Source: Sphingobacterium zeae (lineage in GTDB: Bacteria; Bacteroidota; Bacteroidia; Sphingobacteriales; Sphingobacteriaceae). Taken from it: a DNA stretch of 64,000 nt. This document shows, piece after piece, positions 55,764-64,000 of the stretch. The stretch covers positions 558,001 through 622,000 of the forward strand of contig NZ_JAUTBA010000001.1 in the NCBI RefSeq assembly GCF_030818895.1, in the 5' to 3' direction. A program made the position numbers and the translations under genes. Every line of letters starts with the position of its first letter. The first letter of the stretch is position 1. Below the pieces are notes generated by a model. That model was not told where the DNA came from. It made no database searches and was given only the letters and a program-made list of their open reading frames with translations.

Positions 55764-55815
55764 GTTTGGTGGCGATATTACTTATTGCTATGTTTTTGGT
55801 TGTCAATTGATTTAT

Positions 55816-55840
55816 AGGGCTTTTTGAAGGCCCTTTTTTT
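55816..55840 (+). terminator. Second terminator downstream of trmB
   Basis: AGGGC (55816-55820) pairs with GCCCT (55830-55834), followed by a T run. The rest of the gap to 56140 holds an AT-rich stretch with a TATTTTTG box (56097-56104) and no gene. Confidence 0.65.
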
Positions 55841-56096
55841 GTTTGATCGCAACTTAAATAATTTCGATTTATTTCGTTTTGTAAATATTATTAATTATTT
55901 TCGATTTGAAAATTAAGAATAACCAACGAAATATCGTGTCAAAGCAAGTCTAATGCATGATAAGACCTTCAAAGTGGATCTCAAAGCCTTTTAATTACAA
56001 TTGAAACCATAATAGTGTGATGAAAAGAAATGCTATTCGAAATGATTGTTAACAAAAAGAAAACATTAAGTTAAAGCAAACTTTTTGTTAGGGATA

Positions 56097-56104
56097 TATT
56101 TTTG
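56097..56104 (+). promoter_or_regulatory. Putative -7 element of the second susC
   Basis: TATTTTTG fits TAnnTTTG and lies 36 bases upstream of the ATG at 56141. No clear TTG stands at -33, so control by an activator or alternative sigma factor is possible. Confidence 0.45.
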
Positions 56105-56140
56105 TGCCAAATTGAAAATTAACAATTTACACCAATAACT

Positions 56141-59100
56141 ATGTTTAGTATTAACCCTATCCAAATTAATCTGCGGCACGCCTCCTCGAAAGTGCTATTT
56201 GCGGCTTTAGCAATTGCGTGCAATATGGATGTAGCTGAGGCGATGGTTCCATTAAAACGAGGCCATAGCGTTTTTCATGATTTTAATCAGGGGAAGATTA
56301 AGATTAAAGGAAAAGTTGTCGATAATCAAACGAAGGAGCCTCTGGCATCTGTGTCGATACTTGCAGGTGGAGTGACGAAGGGGTCTACGGATCGTTACGG
56401 AAATTTCGAGGTAGATATTGAAGTAGGGGGAAAGATCCGTTTTCAGATGATCGGTTATGAAGCTCAAACGCGAACTTACGAGGCAGCTCAAGGAAATATC
56501 CATATTGGTTTAAACCCAACATCTGAAGCACTTGATGAGGTTGTGGTCACTGCTTTGGGGATTAAACGTGAAGAAAGAGCCTTGGGATACTCAGCAACAG
56601 TACTAAAAGGCGATGACTTGACAGGAGCGCTTTCTAACAATTGGATGGATGCATTGTCAGGTAAAGTAGCAGGTGTTAATCTAATGCGATCTAATGCAGG
56701 ACCAGTAGGTTCGACAAAAATTATCTTGCGTGGGGAAGCAAATCTAAATGGTGATGCGGGAGCGTTAATTGTTGTAGATGGAATTGTGATAAATGGGGGA
56801 AGTGGTAGACGTGTAGGAGGATCTTCGGGCTCTGTTTATGGTACAGGTTCAGATAACATGCCCGCCGACTACGGGTCAGGTATGGATGACATAAATCCGG
56901 AAGATATTGAAAATATTACCGTTCTGAAAGGTCCGGGCGCTGCGGCACTTTACGGTCAGCGTGGGGCGAATGGAGCAATTATTATAACTACGAAGGCTGG
57001 AAAAAAGGGAAAGGGATTAGGTATAACTCTTAATAGTAATACAGCATTTGAATCGGTCAATCGCTGGCCAGATTTTCAGTATGAATATGGGCAAGGTACT
57101 GGGGGAGCTAATTATTATTCCTTCGGAAGTTCAGCTGATGGAAATAGTACGGGTGGGACTAGCTCCGCTTATGGTCCAAAATTTGATGGGCAATATTTTT
57201 TTCAGTATGATCCGCTAACGCAAGCTCAGGGTACCGAACGTACGTTATGGCAACCCTATTCAAATAGTAAACAGTTCTTCCAAACAGGAAGAACATTTAC
57301 AAATTCCCTAACAATAGACGGAGGTTCGGAAAAAACATCTGCACGGTTTTCTTATACTGATGTTCGAAATAAATGGATCACTCCAAATACGGGTTTCGAT
57401 AAGACTGCATTCGCACTATCGGCAACTTCAAAAATTTCAGACAAGTTAACCATAAATGCAAAGATTAATTACAATAGACGGTGGTCTGATAATTTGCCTG
57501 GAGCTGGATATGGCAATCAATCACTGATGTATTGGTTTATTTTTTGGCAACCTAATGCTGACTATAACTGGCTGCGCAATTATTGGAAGCAGGGATTGGA
57601 AGATAAAGCCATCCAATATCCATTTAGTTCATATCCTGAAAATCCATTTGCAATATCTCATGAGTTTATTAACAGGAATGATCGTAATACATTTACGGGT
57701 AATGCATCGGCCAACTATCAATTTAACAAAGAGCTCAGTTTAATGGTGCGTTCATCATTAGACTTCTTTGTTGAAGATCGTGCGCAAGAAAGACCGTATG
57801 ATTCTGGGACGAAGCTGCCTGAAGGTAGTTATCGTTCGCAATCTTTGTTCTCAAAGGAAACAGTATTGGACTTTCTATTAAAGTATGAAAAGGATCTAAA
57901 AAGAGATATTAAATTCTCAGCAACACTTGGCGGGAGTACACTACACAATCATTATAAAAGGGAGGCATATACTGCAGATGGCCTGACCTACCCAGGGGTA
58001 TATAATTTGGCCAATAGCAAATATGGCGTGATATCCGATCAAAAGTTTTATAAGTTTGTAACCAATAGTGCGTATGGAATGGTCACAGCTTCTTATAAGA
58101 ATTTTCTTTACTTAGATGCGACTGGACGGATGGATTGGAATAGTACTATGGCTACACCAGTTAACCCGCAAAAAAAATTGGGATTAATCTATCCTGCATT
58201 AAATGGTAGTTTTATTCTTTCTGAGGTTGTGAAATTGCCCAAAGTCATTAATTATGCAAAATTGAGAATTTCAGTTGCTGAAGTTGGAAACGGCGGTCAA
58301 GATCCTTATATGCTACAGCAATTGTATGAACGAGGTAATGGATTATTACCTGGTTCTGTTACCGCTTCAAGTCTATTGAAGAATCCCAATTTACAACCAT
58401 TAAAAACGAGGTCTTATGAGGTTGGGACTGAGGCAAAGCTTTTCAAGAATAAATTAAACTTTGATCTAGCATTATATAGTTCCAAAACCTTTAATCAGCA
58501 ACTAAATCGTTCATTAGATCCGTCATCCGGTTACAGGACGTTTAAGACTAATATGGGGGCGGTTCGAAATCAAGGTATTGAAGTGTCGGTGAATACAAAT
58601 CAGATTAATCAAAAAGATGGTTTCAGGTGGTCGAGTTTAGTTACCTATACAGCGAACCAAAACAAAATAGTTGATTTACCGGATTCGTCATTGGTATTAC
58701 AATATCGGTCTGTAGGTTCAGGGCAGATCGTTGCAAAGCAAGGTGGAAGTATGGGAGATCTTTATGGGATAGGCTACGAGAGAGCTCCCGATGGTCAGGT
58801 TATCTACGATCAATCGACGGGATATGCCAAATTAACGAGTAATATTATTTATTTAGGTAACACACTACCTAAAGGTAAAATTAGTTTTGGTAATACTTTT
58901 GGCTATAAAAACTTCAATTTAAATGTTCTTTTTGACACCCAATGGGGGGGCGTGGGACATTCACTTACCCACTACAAATTAGCAGAACAGGGTAAAACCA
59001 AGAATACATTGCCAGGTCGTTATAGTGGGATAATTGGCAATGGTGTTATTGATAACGGCGATGGAACATATCGAAAAAATGATGTTATTGCGACTAATAT

Positions 59101-59404
59101 TGATGAGTATTATCGATCTCATTTTGGGCAGGATAATGCAGAAGGAAGTACCTATCCAACTGACTTTATTAAATTCAGAGAAGCGAGGCTAGATTATTCT
59201 TTCAACAAGAAAATTATATCAAAATATGGCTTACAGCGCGTGACAGTAGGATTGTATGGTCGCAACTTATTTATATGGTCTAAGTGGCCCGCTTTTGATC
59301 CTGAATTTGGAACCTTAGATAATGGGGATATCGTCAAAGGATTTGAGATTGCTCAATTTCCTTCCACCAGAACTTATGGTTTTAACCTAATTGTTAGTTT
59401 TTAA
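56141..59404 (+). CDS. SusC/RagA-type TonB-dependent outer-membrane transporter (second locus)
   Basis: Outer-membrane channel of 1087 residues. The N-terminus is longer than usual (signal-like KVLFAALAIACNMDVAEA, about 17-34), followed by the carboxypeptidase-like regulatory domain (KIKGKVVDNQTKEPLASVSI, about 52-128), the linker DEVVVTALGIKREERALGYS and a plug with IVVDGIVI and LYGQRGANGAIIITTKAG. The barrel ends FNLIVSF. It is followed 12 bp later by a SusD-like gene. No sigma/anti-sigma pair or degradative enzyme is adjacent, so the cargo is unknown. Confidence 0.95.
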   Translation: MFSINPIQINLRHASSKVLFAALAIACNMDVAEAMVPLKRGHSVFHDFNQGKIKIKGKVVDNQTKEPLASVSILAGGVTKGSTDRYGNFEVDIEVGGKIRFQMIGYEAQTRTYEAAQGNIHIGLNPTSEALDEVVVTALGIKREERALGYSATVLKGDDLTGALSNNWMDALSGKVAGVNLMRSNAGPVGSTKIILRGEANLNGDAGALIVVDGIVINGGSGRRVGGSSGSVYGTGSDNMPADYGSGMDDINPEDIENITVLKGPGAAALYGQRGANGAIIITTKAGKKGKGLGITLNSNTAFESVNRWPDFQYEYGQGTGGANYYSFGSSADGNSTGGTSSAYGPKFDGQYFFQYDPLTQAQGTERTLWQPYSNSKQFFQTGRTFTNSLTIDGGSEKTSARFSYTDVRNKWITPNTGFDKTAFALSATSKISDKLTINAKINYNRRWSDNLPGAGYGNQSLMYWFIFWQPNADYNWLRNYWKQGLEDKAIQYPFSSYPENPFAISHEFINRNDRNTFTGNASANYQFNKELSLMVRSSLDFFVEDRAQERPYDSGTKLPEGSYRSQSLFSKETVLDFLLKYEKDLKRDIKFSATLGGSTLHNHYKREAYTADGLTYPGVYNLANSKYGVISDQKFYKFVTNSAYGMVTASYKNFLYLDATGRMDWNSTMATPVNPQKKLGLIYPALNGSFILSEVVKLPKVINYAKLRISVAEVGNGGQDPYMLQQLYERGNGLLPGSVTASSLLKNPNLQPLKTRSYEVGTEAKLFKNKLNFDLALYSSKTFNQQLNRSLDPSSGYRTFKTNMGAVRNQGIEVSVNTNQINQKDGFRWSSLVTYTANQNKIVDLPDSSLVLQYRSVGSGQIVAKQGGSMGDLYGIGYERAPDGQVIYDQSTGYAKLTSNIIYLGNTLPKGKISFGNTFGYKNFNLNVLFDTQWGGVGHSLTHYKLAEQGKTKNTLPGRYSGIIGNGVIDNGDGTYRKNDVIATNIDEYYRSHFGQDNAEGSTYPTDFIKFREARLDYSFNKKIISKYGLQRVTVGLYGRNLFIWSKWPAFDPEFGTLDNGDIVKGFEIAQFPSTRTYGFNLIVSF

Positions 59405-59416
59405 CATCTTATAGTC

Positions 59417-60949
59417 ATGAAGAATTTTAAAATAATATTAATTGCAATTCTTGTAGTAGGATTAATGCAATCCTGTACAAAGAATTTCATAGAGACCAAT
59501 ACGAACCCGAATGAAACAGAAAATGCTTATCCTTACCAATTTATGGCAAGCGCATTTATTAATTCGGTTTCTGCAAATATGAGCAGAAATAGGTCATTTA
59601 ACAACGAATTAATGCAAGTTACTGTTTCAATTGGGGATGGGGATGGAAAAGTATTTCGCTATGACTTTAGAAGGAGTTGGGCAGACTACATCTGGGGTGC
59701 ACATTATTCGGAGATTACAAACTTCAAGGAAATGTATAAAAAGGCGATGGAGCCGGTCACTTTCAATAGATCTTATCAGGCTATCGCCATTATTGGTCAA
59801 GTATGGCTTTATTCTATTTTGACAGATATGTATGGGGATATCCCTTATTCGCAGTCTAACTTGGCGGGAGATTCACTGATAGTAGAACCGAAATTTGACA
59901 AACAAGAAGATATTTATTTTGATATGTTGCAAAGGTTGGACTCTGCAAATACGTTACTTCAAATAAAGGCGACTACCGAAACAATTGATGCGACTAATGA
60001 CCCAATTTATAGAGGTGATTTGGTTAAATGGAGGAAGTTTAATAACTCTTTGTTTTTAAGGTTGTTATTGCGTGTCGCTGATAAAAAAAGCCTTCATCAG
60101 GATTATGTGTTGGACAAAATTAAAACAATTCTTTCGACTGAAAAAGATCGTTATCCCATCATGGCTAGCAATGATGACTCTGCAATTTTACGATGGACAA
60201 ACGATGGAGCATATGTCTCGCCTTTCAAGTCAACCCGCGCACAGGATTTTAGAGCAGTTGCGTTGTGCTCTTTTTTCTTAGATTATTTAAGGGATACAAA
60301 CGATCCTCGTATTGATATTCCAACCTATGGAACAGCAGGAATTAATCGAATGGGAATTGCTCCTGTCTCAGGCAATTATGTGGGTGTTCCTAGTGGATAT
60401 GCAGCTGGATCAGAAGATTATTCTAAAATGTCGTATTTCTATTCTTTTGATCAAAATAATGGTGTTAATAGTTTACAGACGGAGCCAATAACTGGTATGA
60501 TCATGCCTTTTGCTGAATTGCAATTTATCAAAGCAGAAGCGGTATTAAAGGGATGGATTGAAGGAAATATAGAAGATCATTTTTACAGTGGAGTTGAAAA
60601 TAATATAAAATTATGGATACCAAGTTGGACAGTAACTGCGAAAGAGCATTTAGAGAAATCAGATAGAGAATGGAAAGATAACGTACCGTTTGCTGAAAAG
60701 ATGGAGCAAATCCATTTTCAAAAATACCAAGCATTATTTATGGCTGATATGCAACAGTGGTATGAATATCGCAGAACAGGACATCCTATATTGCCAAAAG
60801 GTAAGGGGTTACAAAATAATGGAGAAATGCCAGCACGGATGTATTATCCAGTGATTGTGCAATCGGCTAATCCGACGAATTATAAACTTGCTGTCCAGCA
60901 ACAAGGACCAGACGAAATTAATACCAAAGTTTGGTGGCAAAAACCTTAA
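59417..60949 (+). CDS. SusD-like lipoprotein (SusD/RagB group 2)
   Basis: Surface lipoprotein partner of the preceding SusC. The 510-residue product has a lipoprotein signal (MKNFKIILIAILVVGLMQS then Cys) and the second SusD-like layout: NTNPNETENAYPYQFMASA near the N-terminus, QVWLYSILTDMYGDIPYSQ, PITGMIMPFAELQFIKAEAVLKGW and QKYQALFMADMQQWYEYRRTG near the end. Its ligand is unknown. The DUF5689 lipoprotein gene starts 10 bp downstream. Confidence 0.93.
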   Translation: MKNFKIILIAILVVGLMQSCTKNFIETNTNPNETENAYPYQFMASAFINSVSANMSRNRSFNNELMQVTVSIGDGDGKVFRYDFRRSWADYIWGAHYSEITNFKEMYKKAMEPVTFNRSYQAIAIIGQVWLYSILTDMYGDIPYSQSNLAGDSLIVEPKFDKQEDIYFDMLQRLDSANTLLQIKATTETIDATNDPIYRGDLVKWRKFNNSLFLRLLLRVADKKSLHQDYVLDKIKTILSTEKDRYPIMASNDDSAILRWTNDGAYVSPFKSTRAQDFRAVALCSFFLDYLRDTNDPRIDIPTYGTAGINRMGIAPVSGNYVGVPSGYAAGSEDYSKMSYFYSFDQNNGVNSLQTEPITGMIMPFAELQFIKAEAVLKGWIEGNIEDHFYSGVENNIKLWIPSWTVTAKEHLEKSDREWKDNVPFAEKMEQIHFQKYQALFMADMQQWYEYRRTGHPILPKGKGLQNNGEMPARMYYPVIVQSANPTNYKLAVQQQGPDEINTKVWWQKP

Positions 60950-60959
60950 TTAAGAAGAC

Positions 60960-62486
60960 ATGACAAAGCATATATTTTTTTTAATAATAGTAGTTTTTGG
61001 AGTATTCAGCTTCAATTCCTGTAAAAAAGACAGTCCTAGTTACCCTGGAGGTGAAGTTAGTGCTTACATTGGGATTTATGACGTGCGTACACTATTCAAA
61101 GGAACTCCAATTGAGTTGAATTTAGAGACTCTGGGTGGATCTTCAAAAATAACAGGGATTGTTACTTCAGATCATAGCGCAGGTAATTTACCGCATGGTG
61201 TGTTAGTGATTCAGGATCGTAGGAGGTTGGATTTATTGCGCGGAATTTCAATCCAAATGGGAGAAAAAGCCAGCGAGTATTCTCCAGGCGATTCTATTGT
61301 AGTAGATTTGATAGGAGGAAAATTGCAGCGGTTAAATGGAATATTGCAGATAACAGGTATTTCCAGTAACAAAATTGAAAAAATTTCTGATGGAAATCGC
61401 TATCAGGCGCTCCGCGTTACCGCTGATCAAATTTTGAAAGAGCCAACAAAATATGAAAGTACTTTAATTGTTCTTGTCAAGGGGGGATTTAGTTATACCC
61501 CAAGGGAAGGTCAAATACTTTCTGGTGATCAAAAAATAAATGACGGTTTCGGTTTTATTACGGTAAGAACTAATCCCGAATCTGAATTGGCGAATTTGCC
61601 TCAATATAAAATGGCGAACTATCTGGGAATATTATTTAACGAGGCATCAGGAGATAGTCTTATTCCTTATCAGTCCCTTAGAACAAAGTCTGATCTTGTA
61701 CAGATTAGGTCGGAATACAAAACACCTAAGGTGGTTGTAACGGGGCTTCTGAATGATCCTAGCGGCTCAACAGATGCAAACTATGAGTATATGCAGTTTT
61801 TAGCAACGGAGGATATTGATTTTTCCAAAACACCGTTCAGTGTTGTTACAACAAATAATGCAAATGCATCAACTCCTACCGGTATACCAATTAACGGTTG
61901 GGCCACAGGTGGCTTAAGAACTTACAAAATTAATCTGATAGTTGGTTCTGTAAAAAAAGGACAGTTTTTCTATGTAGGCGGCACAAATAAGTTAATTGCT
62001 GGTGAGAAATCTACGAGTATATCCGACGCACATTGGGTTGCCAATTACGATTATGCTAACAAAGCGGGATATGACTTTGGAACGAAAACTGGCAATTTAC
62101 TCGCAAACAGCGGAAATGCTTTTGGAGTAGCTGTTTTTTCAACAATTCAAGTAACAGCTACAACTATTCCAGAGGATTTGGTATTTGTGAGTACAGGAGG
62201 CTCTCTAGTAAGTGCCAATGCTGGGTATCGTATCGCTAACACTGATTTTTATGATATTGTTAATCCGGTTACCTTAACTAATCAGCCATTCTATAGAAAT
62301 GGAGATAATACCAAGGCATTTGTGTACGCATCTCCGTCGGCGGATACCTTTATCCAATTTAATGGGGAATTTAATATGACACTAGGAAGGTGGACAAAAT
62401 CCCGCGTGCAAAATAATGTTTTGTTAACAAAAGAGTCTAAACTACAGGAAGTTGAAAATGAGTGGTCGACGAAGCTAGTTGAATAA
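60960..62486 (+). CDS. DUF5689 domain lipoprotein
   Basis: Surface or periplasmic lipoprotein of unknown function, third gene of the SusC/SusD set. The 508 residues start with a lipoprotein signal (MTKHIFFLIIVVFGVFSFNS then CKK). A DUF5689 region (about 35-280) follows, with GGSSKITGIVTSDHSAGNLPHG, VIQDRR, YSPGDSIVVDLIGGKLQRLNGILQITGI and VVVTGLLNDPS, which looks like OB-type beta-barrels. The C-terminal part (about 300-508) has short beta-strands such as GWATGGLRTYKINLIVGSVKKG and no catalytic motif I can name. A terminator follows. Confidence 0.83.
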   Translation: MTKHIFFLIIVVFGVFSFNSCKKDSPSYPGGEVSAYIGIYDVRTLFKGTPIELNLETLGGSSKITGIVTSDHSAGNLPHGVLVIQDRRRLDLLRGISIQMGEKASEYSPGDSIVVDLIGGKLQRLNGILQITGISSNKIEKISDGNRYQALRVTADQILKEPTKYESTLIVLVKGGFSYTPREGQILSGDQKINDGFGFITVRTNPESELANLPQYKMANYLGILFNEASGDSLIPYQSLRTKSDLVQIRSEYKTPKVVVTGLLNDPSGSTDANYEYMQFLATEDIDFSKTPFSVVTTNNANASTPTGIPINGWATGGLRTYKINLIVGSVKKGQFFYVGGTNKLIAGEKSTSISDAHWVANYDYANKAGYDFGTKTGNLLANSGNAFGVAVFSTIQVTATTIPEDLVFVSTGGSLVSANAGYRIANTDFYDIVNPVTLTNQPFYRNGDNTKAFVYASPSADTFIQFNGEFNMTLGRWTKSRVQNNVLLTKESKLQEVENEWSTKLVE

Positions 62487-62509
62487 TTCGATTTGTAATA
62501 AATACATTT

Positions 62510-62545
62510 AAAGCCGTTAATAGTTATTGTTAGCGGCTTTCTTAT
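62510..62545 (+). terminator. Terminator of the second SusC/SusD operon
   Basis: AAAGCCGTTAA (62510-62520) pairs with TTAGCGGCTTT (62530-62540, one G-T pair). Confidence 0.82.
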
Positions 62546-62612
62546 CATCAGCTACTATCTCAACTCACCGAAAAAATCGTTATCTTCATTATATAACTAT
62601 AAACGAAGACTT

Positions 62613-63308
62613 ATGAACTTAATAGATTTAGTTACAGGTGGAGTAGGCTCTAAAGCGATAGAGACTATTTCAAAAATTACTGGTGTCAGTGAATCTAAAG
62701 CAAAATGGATTGTAGCGGCAGCAGTTCCCTTGATGATTGCAGCACTGAATTACAACGCGAAAAACAAAGGGCAGGCAGAAAATATTGATAAGGCTATTGA
62801 TCAGCATAGCAATAGCGGGATACTCGATAAAATTGGCGATCTATTTGGACAAGGAGGAGCGGAGCAGAATGGTTCTGAAGATGGCAATAAAATTGTTAAC
62901 CATATGTTTGGTCAAAATACCGAAGTAGTAACCCAGAATATTGCGGATAAAGCAGGCTTGAGTTCCTCACAGGTAACAGGGGTACTGGCCACGCTGGCTC
63001 CTATCGTAATGGGATATTTAGGGCAACAAAAGCAGGCTTCAAGTGGCGGTGGTATTGGCGATCTGATAGGTTCTGTGCTAGGAGGTGGAACACAACAAAA
63101 TGTAGGTGGCGGTATGTTGGGTGGTATATTAGGCTCTTTTTTAGGCGGTAGCCAAGAAGAACAAGCGCAAGCAACTGAGCAACCGGCATCGGGAGGTAGT
63201 GTTACCGACATGTTGGGTGGATTGGCAGGCAGTTTTTTTGATAAAAATAACAATGGGCAGGCAAAGGGCAATATTCTTGATTCAATCGCCGGTATGTTTG
63301 GCAAGTAA
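62613..63308 (+). CDS. DUF937 domain protein
   Basis: Small protein of unknown function, 231 residues. The DUF937/YidB-like repeat region covers about 5-140 (VGSKAIETISKITGVSESKAKWIVAAAVPLMIAAL and ADKAGLSSSQVTGVLATLAPIVMGYLGQ). A Gly-rich part follows with GGGIGDLIGSVLGGG and GGMLGGILGSFLGG, then a C-terminal repeat of the same kind. It has no signal peptide. No partner gene is obvious. Confidence 0.9.
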   Translation: MNLIDLVTGGVGSKAIETISKITGVSESKAKWIVAAAVPLMIAALNYNAKNKGQAENIDKAIDQHSNSGILDKIGDLFGQGGAEQNGSEDGNKIVNHMFGQNTEVVTQNIADKAGLSSSQVTGVLATLAPIVMGYLGQQKQASSGGGIGDLIGSVLGGGTQQNVGGGMLGGILGSFLGGSQEEQAQATEQPASGGSVTDMLGGLAGSFFDKNNNGQAKGNILDSIAGMFGK

Positions 63309-63379
63309 ACTTTGTTAGGCTATTATTTTTCTTGATAAAAAGCTAGTATGGGATTAAGCTAAGATGGTACAGATCCTAA

Positions 63380-63425
63380 ACAGGAAGCGGTCGGAAGTTC
63401 TGCACTTCCGACCGCTTCCTGTTTG
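63380..63425. terminator. Bidirectional hairpin between convergent genes
   Basis: A perfect 19-bp inverted repeat (63380-63398 with 63404-63422) with a 5-nt loop. It separates the DUF937 gene from trhO. T runs are short on both sides. Confidence 0.8.
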
Positions 63426-63436
63426 TTCAATTTGTA

Positions 63437-64000
63437 TTAATCTTCGGCCGATACTTTCGGTGGAAAATTTTTATGTTTTCTTTTGCTGATTTTGTCAATA
63501 TTGACGGGTTGAGGTACCTTGACATAATATCCTGTTCCGTCATATTCACGTTTATTGGGATTTTCCTTACATGCTGGCGAACAGCATCCATCCATCTCCC
63601 AGCCGCACTCATCACATTGTGTGAAATGTTCATTACAAGTTGGGTTGGCGCAGTTGATCATTTTGGTGGTTTGCTTGCCACAGTTAAAACAAGTTGATAC
63701 CACGGATGGGTTGACAGAATTTACATCGACAGTAACACGATTGTCAAAGACGTAGCATTGACCTTCAAAATCTTCACCACCTGCTTCCTTTCCGTATTTG
63801 ATAATGCCGCCATGTAATTGATAAACATCCTCGAAGCCTTCTTTTAACAAGAGAGCAGATGCCTTCTCACATTTGATACCGCCTGTGCAGTACGTTAATA
63901 TTTTTTTTCCTTTATATTGTTCGAGCTCTTTGATTTTCTCCGGAAACTCGCGGAAATTGTCAATATCTAGGGTAACAGCATTTTTAAAATGACCAACATT
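63437..64000 (-). CDS. trhO: tRNA uridine(34) hydroxylase TrhO (5' end cut off by window edge)
   Basis: Rhodanese-family enzyme that hydroxylates the wobble uridine of tRNA. 188 codons are visible, from the window edge to the stop. The rhodanese loop YCTGGIKCEKASALLLKEGF holds the catalytic Cys. The C-terminal part has paired cysteines (CFNCGK, CANPTC, CDECGWEMDGCCSPAC) that suggest zinc binding. The start lies beyond 64000. Confidence 0.92.
   Translation of the reverse strand, partial: NVGHFKNAVTLDIDNFREFPEKIKELEQYKGKKILTYCTGGIKCEKASALLLKEGFEDVYQLHGGIIKYGKEAGGEDFEGQCYVFDNRVTVDVNSVNPSVVSTCFNCGKQTTKMINCANPTCNEHFTQCDECGWEMDGCCSPACKENPNKREYDGTGYYVKVPQPVNIDKISKRKHKNFPPKVSAED

Overview
The window looks like chromosomal DNA of a Bacteroidota bacterium, most likely a Sphingobacterium-type member of the Sphingobacteriaceae (inference). 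The grounds are two SusC/SusD pairs, AT-rich spacers, promoters of the Bacteroidota form TTG-N20-TAnnTTTG, few Shine-Dalgarno sequences, and families typical of the phylum (DUF4293, DUF5123, DUF5689, a split DsbD). I see no phage, insertion sequence, CRISPR array or rRNA.

Region 1 (1-24083) is a pectin utilisation locus. A LacI-type regulator (cut by the window edge) is divergent from a plus-strand set: SusC, SusD, a Fn3/beta-helix lipoprotein and a rhamnogalacturonan acetylesterase. Facing it is an 11-gene minus-strand run. In transcription order it encodes pectin methylesterase, GH28, GH105-DUF4350, PL10 pectate lyase, UxaB, UxaA, UxaC, KdgK, Eda, an ExuT-like MFS carrier and a GapN-like dehydrogenase. 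Together these cover de-esterification and cleavage of homogalacturonan, uptake of galacturonate, and its conversion to pyruvate and glyceraldehyde-3-phosphate. A perfect 30-bp palindrome in front of susC and a 20-of-24 match to its core in front of the minus-strand run suggest that one LacI regulator controls both halves. uxaB is interrupted by a frameshift.

Region 2 (24084-55840) is mostly housekeeping: murF, truA, an ABC exporter, a NeuD-like acyltransferase, ung, an Lrp regulator, sufBCD, tRNA-Gly(GCC), a COG2509 flavoprotein, lemA with two TPM-domain genes, a TlpA-type thioredoxin, pfkA (frameshifted), a split dsbD, birA, rsfS, ftsH, a LUD protein, a rhomboid protease, a ComM/YifB ATPase, a YtxH/holin-like envelope trio, fcl and trmB. 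A small lipoprotein gene after the thioredoxin gene has a stop codon inside its lipobox. A nearly identical 32-bp promoter element stands in front of murF, a DUF4293 gene and fcl.

Region 3 (55841-64000) holds a second SusC/SusD pair followed by a DUF5689 lipoprotein, with no degradative enzymes beside it. A DUF937 gene and the C-terminal part of trhO (cut by the window edge) follow.

No large unknown defence or mobile system is visible. The main novelty candidates are the repeated 32-bp promoter, the palindromic operator pair, an 11-bp tandem repeat in a gene-free stretch, and three genes broken by small lesions.
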